NCBI RefSeq assembly: GCF_017874375.1
Contig: NZ_JAGGLK010000001.1
Coordinates: 372,001 to 436,000 of the forward strand
Length of the DNA: 64,000 nucleotides
Direction of reading: 5' to 3'
From: Methanohalophilus levihalophilus
Lineage (GTDB): Archaea > Halobacteriota > Methanosarcinia > Methanosarcinales > Methanosarcinaceae
Shown here in pieces: positions 1 through 7,532 of the stretch (positions within the stretch are counted from its first letter, which is position 1; every line of letters begins with the position of its first letter). The position numbers and the translations under genes are program-made. Below the pieces are notes generated by a model. The model worked only from the letters and a program-made list of their open reading frames with translations. It was not told where the DNA came from and did not search any database.

Positions 1-2
1 CG

Positions 3-1316
3 GCAAAACGTGGGGAAACAGTTTCCCTTTTGATTAGTCCCAGAACAGGAAAAGCCGTGGAAAAAGGCGATGAAGTCTATGTGACCACAGACTCTTCATT
101 GCTCAAACAGCTTCAGGCAGTTGAGCTTCCAAAATTCCCAGTTGACATAGTTGTAGATGCACATCTTGACAGGGAACTGTCAATTTCAGTTTCTGAAGGT
201 CATTCGCAGATCGAGCATGTATCTGATTATGTGGTCCATCCATCCAGAAAAGCTCCAACAGGTGAAGAACAAATATCCTCTATTATGGAAAGGCTGGGTG
301 ACACTCCCTATTCTGTTTCCAGTATCACAATAAATGCAGATGACAATATTTTCATCCCTCTTGGTGTGTTGACACAGGCTCGAAGGGATGCTTTTGATGC
401 GCTTCTGGAAAATAAACTTTCGGCGTTTCAGAAGGAAGCCAAGTATCCTTTCTTTGATACCGAAAAATCCGATTCCCATGAAGTCAGTGACTCCCTGCTG
501 TTAGCTGTGGAAGTTGGAAGCATTGATGCCTTGCTGGCTGCTCTTGAGAACGGAGCTGACATAATACATGTTCCAATATCTCTGTTCCCTGAAATACAGC
601 AATTTGAAGTTGGAAGACTTTTGGAATCCAATAATGGAGTACCTGAGATTATTTTATCCCTTCCACCGATTATTCATGATTCTGAACAGGAGTCCGTTAT
701 CCAGCTGCTTTTGGAAGCAAAGAAATACGGATTCTCTGTAGAGTGTTCTGATCTTGGTTCCCTTAAGCTTGCAGAAGATTTGGGATTGTCTTTTGTGGCT
801 TCCAAATCTCTCAACACTTTTAATTCACTTTCAGTTACGACTCTGTCACAAAAAGGAGCTTTCAGGGTTGATGTCTCTCCTGAATTATCTGTTAAGGAAA
901 TACGGGAACTTTCAAGTGGTGTTGATCACGGCGCGGTGCAGCTTGAATCTGTGGCTTACGGAAGACAATTGATGTTTGTTACCGAACATGATCTACTGGC
1001 TCCTCTTGTAAAACAGGGATTTTATCGCAATGGAGTTTCTGCCTATCTCGTTGACAAAAAAGGTGACAGGTATCCTATAAGAAGATGGGGTACACGGACA
1101 CTGTTGTATGATTCTCGTGTAATCAACATGTCTGGAAAGTTGAGGGACTTGCAGGAAGCAGGAATATCTGTAATTCGCCTTGAGCTTGGAAGCGATGGTC
1201 AGAAAAAAGTAGCAAATCTCGTGACTACTTACAGGGAAGCTCTGGACAGGTTATCCAGTGCAACTTCTTCAGGTTCAACACAGCATTTTACTGGTCACTA
1301 TTTCGAAGAAGTCTAA
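3..1316 (+). CDS. U32 family peptidase, 3' part of gene (5' end outside window)
   Basis: The reading frame is open from the first bases of the window (A-K-R-G-E-T-V-S precedes the first possible start at 30), so this is the C-terminal part of a longer protein. It contains the DUF3656-like insert of long U32 peptidases (residues 1-150 of the visible part: RTGKAVEKGDEVY, then a helix-rich stretch). A second TIM-barrel half follows, with the U32-typical YGRQLMFVTEHDLL segment and a closing INMSGKLRDLQEAG helix. Long U32 proteins of this type are collagenase-like or act in tRNA/cofactor modification (RlhA, TrhP relatives), so the substrate cannot be named. It ends in TAA just before the operators of the next operon. 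Confidence 0.8.
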   Translation, partial: AKRGETVSLLISPRTGKAVEKGDEVYVTTDSSLLKQLQAVELPKFPVDIVVDAHLDRELSISVSEGHSQIEHVSDYVVHPSRKAPTGEEQISSIMERLGDTPYSVSSITINADDNIFIPLGVLTQARRDAFDALLENKLSAFQKEAKYPFFDTEKSDSHEVSDSLLLAVEVGSIDALLAALENGADIIHVPISLFPEIQQFEVGRLLESNNGVPEIILSLPPIIHDSEQESVIQLLLEAKKYGFSVECSDLGSLKLAEDLGLSFVASKSLNTFNSLSVTTLSQKGAFRVDVSPELSVKEIRELSSGVDHGAVQLESVAYGRQLMFVTEHDLLAPLVKQGFYRNGVSAYLVDKKGDRYPIRRWGTRTLLYDSRVINMSGKLRDLQEAGISVIRLELGSDGQKKVANLVTTYREALDRLSSATSSGSTQHFTGHYFEEV

Positions 1317-1322
1317 GACGGA

Positions 1323-1342
1323 ATTTCAAATTTAATTGAAAT
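1323..1342. promoter_or_regulatory. ArsR-type operator 1 (perfect inverted repeat)
   Basis: ATTTCAA, six-base spacer, TTGAAAT: a perfect 7-bp inverted repeat just upstream of a TATA-like run (1352-1358). Half-sites of this kind with a short A/T spacer are typical of ArsR/SmtB-type winged-helix repressors. The regulator itself is not in the window. Confidence 0.6.
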
Positions 1343-1359
1343 AGGAAGTCTTATATATG

Positions 1360-1383
1360 GTGTTTCAAATAATCTTGAAACAC
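1360..1383. promoter_or_regulatory. ArsR-type operator 2 overlapping the expected transcription start
   Basis: GTGTTTCAA, six-base spacer, TTGAAACAC: a perfect 9-bp inverted repeat sharing the TTTCAA core with operator 1, centre-to-centre distance 39 bp. It lies about 25 bases after the TATA run at 1352-1358, over the expected start of transcription, and ends just before the ribosome binding site AGGTGA (1384-1389). Position and symmetry suggest repression of the permease operon. Confidence 0.65.
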
Positions 1384-1397
1384 AGGTGAACGTCGAA

Positions 1398-2441
1398 ATG
1401 GCAGATCAATATTTGATTGACCTCATAAACGTAGGTCTTGGAGCACTTCAGGAGTATCTCGCACTTCATGTACTTCTCTGCCTCGTTCCTGCTTTTTTCC
1501 TTGCAGGTGCCATAGCATCTCTTTTCTCAAAAGAATCTGTCCTTAAGTTCTTTGGCAGTGATACTCCAAAATACATCTCCTATCCGGTAGCTGCAGTTTC
1601 GGGTTGTATGCTTGCGGTTTGCAGTTGTACAGTTCTTCCCCTCTTTGCTGGCATTTTCCGTCGTGGCGCTGGAATTGGTCCGGCAACAACTTTCCTGTTT
1701 TCAGCTCCTGCCATTAATATTCTGGCAATAGTGTACACAGCTAAGATACTGGGTTATGATCTGGGAATTGCCAGGGCTGCGATTGCAATTTCTTTTTCTG
1801 TAGTCATAGGAATAACGATGGCTGCTATTTTCGAAAGAAAAGTATCGAAGAAAGAAGGATTGGTGGCTTTTGGTGATGAAAAGCACAAATATAGCGTATA
1901 TCTGTTCATCTTACTACTTGCGATTCTTGTGCTTCCGGAATTCATTAGCGACTGGAGATTGCTGGCTGCACTTGAAATCCCATTGGTACTTATTACGATC
2001 TCATTGTCTTTCAAATGGTTCTCAAGGGAAGAACTTGAAAGCTGGATGTCTGAAACATGGTTCCTTGTGAAACAAATTACACCCCTCCTTCTTGTAGGTG
2101 TTTTTGCCGCAGGAATTATTGTTGAACTCCTTCCGGCAGAATATGTTGTTGCAGTGGTGGGAAGTGATTCATTTTTCTCCAATTTTGTCGCATCCGTTGC
2201 CGCTGCATTGATGTATTTCTCAACTCTTACTGAAGTTCCTATCATTAGTGCACTAACTGAATTGGGTATGGGCAGAGGTCCGGCTCTGGCAATGCTTCTG
2301 GCAGGCCCGGCTCTCAGTCTCCCGAATATGATTGTAATTAGCCGTATAATGGGCATCCGGAAAGGATTCGTATACATAACCCTGGTTGTTCTGGTTGCCT
2401 CCATTGCAGGTTTTGCTTTTGCCCGATTGTGGCTTGCGTAA
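1398..2441 (+). CDS. YraQ/ArsP-family membrane permease
   Basis: About 347 residues with eight or more hydrophobic segments. The conserved CxCTVLPLFAG motif, followed by RRGAGIGPATTFLFSAPA near residues 70-110 and a second similar half (LTELGMGRGPALAMLLAGPALSLPN), marks the PF03773 permease family (YraQ, ArsP). Members export organoarsenicals or handle sulfur compounds; here the substrate is not known. An earlier GTG exists at 1386, but AGGTGA at 1384-1389 lies eight bases before ATG 1398, so that start is preferred. First gene of an operon with a phosphoesterase and a mini-thioredoxin, behind two ArsR-type operators, which suggests a metalloid or thiol stress role. Confidence 0.85.
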   Translation: MADQYLIDLINVGLGALQEYLALHVLLCLVPAFFLAGAIASLFSKESVLKFFGSDTPKYISYPVAAVSGCMLAVCSCTVLPLFAGIFRRGAGIGPATTFLFSAPAINILAIVYTAKILGYDLGIARAAIAISFSVVIGITMAAIFERKVSKKEGLVAFGDEKHKYSVYLFILLLAILVLPEFISDWRLLAALEIPLVLITISLSFKWFSREELESWMSETWFLVKQITPLLLVGVFAAGIIVELLPAEYVVAVVGSDSFFSNFVASVAAALMYFSTLTEVPIISALTELGMGRGPALAMLLAGPALSLPNMIVISRIMGIRKGFVYITLVVLVASIAGFAFARLWLA

Positions 2442-2457
2442 CAGGGAGGAACAATAA

Positions 2458-3198
2458 ATGAAAATTCTGGTGATATCTGACATACATGGCAACATGGAAG
2501 CCCTTGAATCTGTCATGCAGGTTCCACATGATGAGGTGCTATGCCTGGGGGATCTTGTTGACTATGGCCCTTCACCTGTGGAAGTAATTGAATTTTTAAA
2601 ATCACATAACATCCCGGTTATCAAAGGTAACCATGACAATGCAGTAGCCACAGGTCTTGAATGCGGCTGCAGTTATGAACTCAAGTACTTGTCCATTGCT
2701 ACAAGGGATTATACAAGATCCGTAGTTGGAAAAGGCCACATAGATTTCCTGAAATTGTTGCCATCTGAAATAGAAAGGGAAATTAATGGAACAAAAGTTC
2801 ATTTTACCCATGGAAGTCCTCGTTCTTTCTATGAATACATTCGTCCTGAAACTCCGGAAAATGAATTAAGGGAAATGACCGAGGAAATTGATGCGGATTT
2901 ACTTTTTGTGGGACATACACATATTCCGTTTGAAAAGCAAGTTGGCGATCTTCGCATAGTCAATGTCGGTTCAGTTGGACAACCACGAAATGGTGATCCA
3001 CGGGCAAGTTGTGTTCTTCTCGACACTGCTACGATGGAGATTGAATTCATAAAAACTGAATATAAATCCGACAAAACAATATCTGGAATAAGGGAGAAAT
3101 TGCCTTATCCTGACGACCTTATCTCAATACTTAAAACCGGAAAAACAGACTATGCAAAACGAACCGGTGAAAAACCTGAATCGGAGGGAAATAATTGA
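2458..3198 (+). CDS. Calcineurin-like metallophosphoesterase
   Basis: 246 residues. The metal-binding motifs of the family are all visible: DIHGN at residues 8-12, GDLVDYGP, GNHD, HG and GHTHIPF, with a binuclear metal site expected. It resembles the MJ0936/YfcE group of small phosphodiesterases acting on nucleotides or artificial diesters; the true substrate is unknown. A strong ribosome binding site (AGGGAGGA) precedes the ATG, 16 bases after the permease stop, so the two are co-transcribed. The lysine- and acid-rich tail (residues 220-246) extends beyond the catalytic fold. Its last codon overlaps the TTG start of the thioredoxin-like gene. Confidence 0.85.
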   Translation: MKILVISDIHGNMEALESVMQVPHDEVLCLGDLVDYGPSPVEVIEFLKSHNIPVIKGNHDNAVATGLECGCSYELKYLSIATRDYTRSVVGKGHIDFLKLLPSEIEREINGTKVHFTHGSPRSFYEYIRPETPENELREMTEEIDADLLFVGHTHIPFEKQVGDLRIVNVGSVGQPRNGDPRASCVLLDTATMEIEFIKTEYKSDKTISGIREKLPYPDDLISILKTGKTDYAKRTGEKPESEGNN

Positions 3199-3425
3199 AA
3201 ATTGAAATACTCGGTACCGGGTGTGCCAAATGCAAAAAGACTCAAAAGAATGTTGAAGAAGCAGTTTCAGAAGCTGGTGTTGATGCTGAAATCATAAAAG
3301 TGGCAGACATCAACACAATAATGGATTATGGCGTAATGATAACTCCCGGTGTTGTGATTGATGGTGATGTCAAAGTAGCCGGTAAGATACCTTCTGTTGA
3401 GGAAGTCAAATCCTGGCTTGGCTAA
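3195..3425 (+). CDS. Small thioredoxin-like redox protein (MTH895 type)
   Basis: 76 residues with the active-site motif GTGCAKCKK (CxxC at residues 9-12) and the cis-proline segment MITPGVVIDG, the pattern of glutaredoxin-sized archaeal thioredoxin-like proteins often called redox-active disulfide protein 2. Start is TTG within ATTGA overlapping the previous stop; GGAGGG at 3183-3188 gives a good ribosome binding site. Such mini-thioredoxins often accompany PF03773 permeases, where they probably reduce a bound metalloid or disulfide. Last gene of the operon, convergent with the ion-channel gene. Confidence 0.85.
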   Translation: MKIEILGTGCAKCKKTQKNVEEAVSEAGVDAEIIKVADINTIMDYGVMITPGVVIDGDVKVAGKIPSVEEVKSWLG

Positions 3426-3430
3426 TCACT

Positions 3431-4399
3431 TCAATCAAGGAAAATAAGGGAATCGCCATTTTCTATTTTTGTGTCGGGTGAAGGATTAACCTGATTACTT
3501 CCATCTTTGTTTATTGCAAGCAGGATTACATTCCTGTCTCCTTTTAATTCAGTTGAGACTTCCCCGAATGATTTCCCTGCCATATCCGATGTAGCGAGGA
3601 TTTCAACTATATCATGACCCTGTAGTGTACTGGTCACCTCTGTTATCAGATCCACAACTGCAGGTTCCAGAACTGCTGATGCAAGCAGTCTTCCTGTGAC
3701 TGTATCAGTGTTTATAATCTGGTTTGCCCCAACAGTTTTGAGGGTGTTTGCTTTCTCTTCTGAAATAACAGTTGCAGTGATATTTACTTTTGGATTGAGC
3801 TCCCGCACCAGGGCGGTAACGAGAAGGGTAGTGCTATCGCTTTTCTCAGCGACTATTACATTAGCAGCCCTTTCAACTCCTGCCTGGATAAGAATCGCTT
3901 TGTTCTCCGGATTACCTTTTACGAAGTGTAATTTTTTATCAAAGGGATTTGCTTCATAGATATCAGTAACAAGGCAAATTTCAGAAGTATCCCTCATTTC
4001 TTCTATGATTGCTTTTATGATCTCATCCGAATCTCCAATCACAACTATGTGATCACTTTGTTTTGAATCAGTCATTCCTCTCACTTTCTGTTGTTGCATT
4101 TCATAAATAACGACTGCTACCGCCGGGAGCATAAGCACCCCTGCAATCATTGTTGGCATAAAAAGCAGGCGTGCAAGCGGTGAAGAGGGGGATACATCCC
4201 CAAAACCGACTGTGGTAACGGTTGCCACGGTCGCATATAATGAGTCCACAAAAGTCTTGCCGTCAAGGAAATAGAGTATTAGTAGCTGGGACAAAAATAT
4301 TAAGAGAAAGGCCAGAAGCAGGTTTCTCTGGCTATTTTTTACGCCATCAATAACCTTTACAATTGATTTGCGCATTCTTCTTAATGGCCAGAGAACCAT
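3431..4399 (-). CDS. Two-TM potassium channel with RCK (TrkA-N/TrkA-C) domains
   Basis: 322 residues from ATG 4399, which lies after GGAGG at 4405-4409 (an upstream in-frame TTG at 4411 overlaps that site and is less likely). An N-terminal membrane helix, the selectivity filter TVGFGD near residues 65-71, and a second helix form a KcsA-like pore. A TrkA-N Rossmann domain follows (HIVVIGDSDEII; the usual glycine-rich loop is altered to GDSDE), then a TrkA-C domain with a final GDSLIFLD strand. Ligand-gated potassium channel of the MthK layout; the altered nucleotide loop suggests that the ligand may not be NAD. Confidence 0.85.
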   Translation of the reverse strand: MVLWPLRRMRKSIVKVIDGVKNSQRNLLLAFLLIFLSQLLILYFLDGKTFVDSLYATVATVTTVGFGDVSPSSPLARLLFMPTMIAGVLMLPAVAVVIYEMQQQKVRGMTDSKQSDHIVVIGDSDEIIKAIIEEMRDTSEICLVTDIYEANPFDKKLHFVKGNPENKAILIQAGVERAANVIVAEKSDSTTLLVTALVRELNPKVNITATVISEEKANTLKTVGANQIINTDTVTGRLLASAVLEPAVVDLITEVTSTLQGHDIVEILATSDMAGKSFGEVSTELKGDRNVILLAINKDGSNQVNPSPDTKIENGDSLIFLD

Positions 4400-4446
4400 T
4401 TTTTCCTCCAATAGCCTTCCATTAAAGACAGTAGTTCAAAAAGTGT

Positions 4447-4980
4447 TTAGCATTTCGTGTTCCGGTATCCTTCAACAAGTTCAAGGTTTGCTTCAATAAC
4501 GTTTTGCTTGAATTCAGACAGATCGCAAGTGAGTTCCGGTAGCCTTGCAGCCTCTTTTTCTGTAACAATTACAGCACCAATTGGCACATTTCTTCCGGAT
4601 TCAATTGTAACTCCGTGGACTGTTGTGTTGTGCAATATTACTACATCGTCACCAATTTTACAATCGAAAACAACCGCACCAAACCCAATGAAACATCCCT
4701 TTCCAATTGTGCAGGGTCCATGGACAATGCATCCGTGTGCAAGAGATGTCTCTTTCCCGATAACAACTTCTGAACCGGAGATTCCATGTATTGTAACATT
4801 GTCTTGTACATTGCAGTTATCTTCAATCCTGATAGATGCATCAGGTTCATCTGCGCGTATTACGGCATTAGGTCCCACAAAAACTTCATTCCCTATATAC
4901 ACGTTACCAATAATGGTTGCTTTATCTGAAATCCAGGCACTTTCACTTATTTCAGGATGTTGTCCGGCAGGGTTTTGCAA
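4447..4980 (-). CDS. Gamma-carbonic-anhydrase-like hexapeptide-repeat protein
   Basis: 177 residues of left-handed beta-helix repeats (I-G-N-V-Y-I-G-N type). Three histidines in NVTIHG and LAHGCIVHG occupy the positions of the zinc/iron ligands in gamma-class carbonic anhydrases (Cam, CamH, YrdA). Length and lack of the acidic proton-shuttle loop place it with the CamH/YrdA group rather than classical Cam, so hydration of CO2 is possible but not certain. The start is TTG 4980, chosen because AGGTGA lies five bases upstream. Confidence 0.8.
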   Translation of the reverse strand: MQNPAGQHPEISESAWISDKATIIGNVYIGNEVFVGPNAVIRADEPDASIRIEDNCNVQDNVTIHGISGSEVVIGKETSLAHGCIVHGPCTIGKGCFIGFGAVVFDCKIGDDVVILHNTTVHGVTIESGRNVPIGAVIVTEKEAARLPELTCDLSEFKQNVIEANLELVEGYRNTKC

Positions 4981-5111
4981 AATTTCACCTCGTTGTCAAT
5001 CTAGTTTACATCATAATGTTCTGCTGGCTATTTCTATTTGTTGTCTACACTTAATCTCTGAATGTTGATTTTGTGAACAAGCAACAGTGGAGAATGAATT
5101 GATTTGCATGG

Positions 5112-5252
5112 TCACATGTCATCAGTGTCACGAGATGGATTTGGCCCCTCGTAGTAATCCTGCTGACGTGCTGCCTTGTAGTACTTCCTGCAGGCCCTGA
5201 ACCAAGCACATTCTCCTTTTTTATTCCTGATTTTTGTTTTTTCCGACGCCAT
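5112..5252 (-). CDS. Small basic hypothetical protein, 46 residues
   Basis: An open frame between the hexapeptide gene and yigZ: Lys/Arg-rich N-terminus, then GECAWFRACRKYY with two cysteines eight apart, then an acidic end (RDTDDM). A second in-frame ATG four codons upstream (5264) is an alternative start. No known domain. The codon pattern and composition look coding, but the ribosome binding site is weak, so expression is unproven. Confidence 0.4.
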   Translation of the reverse strand: MASEKTKIRNKKGECAWFRACRKYYKAARQQDYYEGPNPSRDTDDM

Positions 5253-5383
5253 AATTTCTCTCATGGTACAATTGTTGCAACTAGGATTAATAGTTCTCGG
5301 ATAGAAGTTAATTTGTGTCAGCTTATAAGCATCTTAAAAGCTGACATTTGTCTGCTTTTTGTCAGACAAGCAAAGTTATGGTT

Positions 5384-5977
5384 TTATTCAATTTGAAATG
5401 TGCAGCCGGCCGCCAGAAGTTTTTCCCTGATTTTTTCATTTTCCTCCTCCGGAATACTGGCGTTAATCGTAACTGTGTCTGAAAAATCCTCACTTTTAAT
5501 GCGACCAAACTCGATTACAAGCATTCTTATTTTTTGTGATTCGGAATATGTGGTGACAATTTTTAAATCAATAGTTTCGCATTTTTCCATGATTCCCGCA
5601 TTTTCAATGGCTTCAATTGCAGCCTGCCTGTATGCTCTTGCCAGTCCTCCAAAGCCTAACTTTGTACCACCAAAATATCGTGTCACAACGACCACTACAT
5701 CAGTCAGGTCTTTCATTTCAAGGACCTTGAAAACTGGTTTTCCGGAGCTTCCGGATGGTTCACCATCATCATTGAAATAGAGGGCAAGTTTTCCACCCGA
5801 TGTGAACCTATAAGCTGGAACATTATGAGTTGCATCGGGATGGAGTTTCCTGATCTTTGCAATAAACTGCTTTGCTTCTTCTTCAGAATCTACATTTTTT
5901 GAATAAGCAATGAATTTAGAGCCTTTAACTTCTGTTACTGCTTCTCCTGCACCTTTGAGAGTTCTGTAGCTTGCCAT
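5384..5977 (-). CDS. YigZ/IMPACT family protein
   Basis: 197 residues. The N-terminal UPF0029 domain shows GSKFIAYSKNV, the HNVPAYRF segment, the DDGEPSGSSGKP signature and VTRYFGGTKLGFGGLARAY (to about residue 125). The C-terminal part is the DUF1949 domain typical of YigZ. Eukaryotic IMPACT regulates the GCN2 kinase; prokaryotic members are probably nucleic-acid-associated, with unknown function. Length matches the family. It lies 34 bases downstream of the MATE gene and may be co-transcribed with it. Confidence 0.9.
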   Translation of the reverse strand: MASYRTLKGAGEAVTEVKGSKFIAYSKNVDSEEEAKQFIAKIRKLHPDATHNVPAYRFTSGGKLALYFNDDGEPSGSSGKPVFKVLEMKDLTDVVVVVTRYFGGTKLGFGGLARAYRQAAIEAIENAGIMEKCETIDLKIVTTYSESQKIRMLVIEFGRIKSEDFSDTVTINASIPEEENEKIREKLLAAGCTFQIE

Positions 5978-6011
5978 TTTTCCATTTCCAAGGAAGTTGG
6001 CATAGGTAATA

Positions 6012-7361
6012 TCAGTTTTCCATTGTCATTGCTTCTCGTTTCATTAAAAGAACTGCAACTAGAAATCCCATAAAATCTGAAATCGGGAACGATATCCATA
6101 TGCCCATCAGACCGAAATACAACGGCAGTATAAGTATAAGGGGTGGGAGAAATATCAGTTGCCTTGAAAGAATCAGCAACAGTGATGCTCTTGATTTTCC
6201 CAGTGACTGCAGGAGTGCAGTTGCTACCACCTGTGCACCAATAAACGGCATCATGAGATAACAAATCTTAATTGCCGGCACCCCCATTTCAATAAGGGCT
6301 GGATCATGGCTGAAGATGCCAATAATTTGCTCCGGTATCAAAAAGACAATTACCATGCTCAGGAAGCAAAGTCCGGTAGCCATGTAAGCTGACAGGGTGA
6401 TGGTTTCCCTGACTCGTGCAAAATTGCTGGCTCCATAGTTGTAACCGAAGATCGGCTGAATTGCCTGCTTAAGGCCGATTATCGGCATGAGAGTCAACAT
6501 GAACACTTTGATTACAATGCCGAATACAGCAATTGCCAGATCTCCGCCGTAGAAGAGAATACTCTGGTTGAACAGCAGGAACAACAGGCTCTCAACAAGG
6601 TTGAACATGAATTCCGACAATCCGATGTAGCTGGATTCCTGAATTATAGCCGTGTCAGGCCAAAGGGTATTGAAAGAAAACGGAACTGTAGCTTTACCGG
6701 TGGCATAGTAATAGAACACCATCAAGGTGCCAACAATCTGGGAAATAACAGTTGCTATGGCTGCTCCCTTGATTCCCATTCCAAGTATAAAAATGAAGAT
6801 CGGATCGAGAATGATGTTGGTGATGCTGGCTATGAGCAGCAACATCATTGCATATCTTGTATTTCCTTCAGCACGAATAGCGTTGCTCATTGTAGCGGAG
6901 AATGTAAAAAACACTGTCCCCAGGACAATGTAATACGTGTACTCGGCTGCAAAGGGCATTACGGTTTCAGATGCACCGAATAGTGAAAGCATTGGTTTCA
7001 GGAATAACAGGGCCAGCACAGTGAAAATGAGGCTTGTAACAGTGACCATTGAAGCCATGTTTCCAACGGTTTTTTCGGCATGCTTCCTGTTGTCTTTTCC
7101 CAGTGATCTCGAGACAATGGATGCTCCACCAATTCCCACACCAAGGGCAATTGCCATCATCAGCATCTGAACAGGAAATGCAACTGAGATTCCTGCAATC
7201 CCGAGAACACTTTGTTCTCCCAGCCCCCTGCCAACAAAAATAGTGTCAACAAGGTTGTATAGAGCCTGGACTACAAGCCCGATTATGGCAGGAGTTGCAA
7301 GCTTGACTATGAGATTGCCAATATTATCCTGACCCAGCAGTTCTGTATGTTGCATTTGCAC
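6012..7361 (-). CDS. MATE family multidrug/Na+ antiporter
   Basis: 449 residues with twelve predicted membrane helices in two homologous halves. The N-terminal half shows PAIIGLVVQALYNLVDTIFVGR and the second half contains GLKQAIQPIFGYNYGA, the MATE hallmarks. It should export cationic compounds in exchange for Na+ or H+. The frame starts with GTG 7361; ATG 7355 is two codons later and equally possible. The upstream spacer to 7532 is AT-rich and carries divergent promoters for this gene and the large surface protein. Confidence 0.9.
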   Translation of the reverse strand: MQMQHTELLGQDNIGNLIVKLATPAIIGLVVQALYNLVDTIFVGRGLGEQSVLGIAGISVAFPVQMLMMAIALGVGIGGASIVSRSLGKDNRKHAEKTVGNMASMVTVTSLIFTVLALLFLKPMLSLFGASETVMPFAAEYTYYIVLGTVFFTFSATMSNAIRAEGNTRYAMMLLLIASITNIILDPIFIFILGMGIKGAAIATVISQIVGTLMVFYYYATGKATVPFSFNTLWPDTAIIQESSYIGLSEFMFNLVESLLFLLFNQSILFYGGDLAIAVFGIVIKVFMLTLMPIIGLKQAIQPIFGYNYGASNFARVRETITLSAYMATGLCFLSMVIVFLIPEQIIGIFSHDPALIEMGVPAIKICYLMMPFIGAQVVATALLQSLGKSRASLLLILSRQLIFLPPLILILPLYFGLMGIWISFPISDFMGFLVAVLLMKREAMTMEN

Positions 7362-7532
7362 TCTTCTGATTTGGTGATTTATTATAATGTTTCTGGAAGG
7401 AGAGATTCGAGTTTATTTATAAATAATATTTAATAATATTATGCGTCAATTTATCAGGTGTTAAAATATAAATTTACGAAAGTATTTATCTGATGCAGTC
7501 AAACTAGTTTTAACAATCGTGAGGGTGATTGA

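Noticed and set aside
1754-2404. 216-codon open frame on the minus strand
   Set aside because: Antisense to the well-supported permease gene, with low-complexity composition from its codons; no ribosome binding site.
4457-5068. 203-codon open frame on the plus strand
   Set aside because: Antisense shadow of the hexapeptide-repeat gene; Ser/Thr/Pro-rich nonsense pattern.
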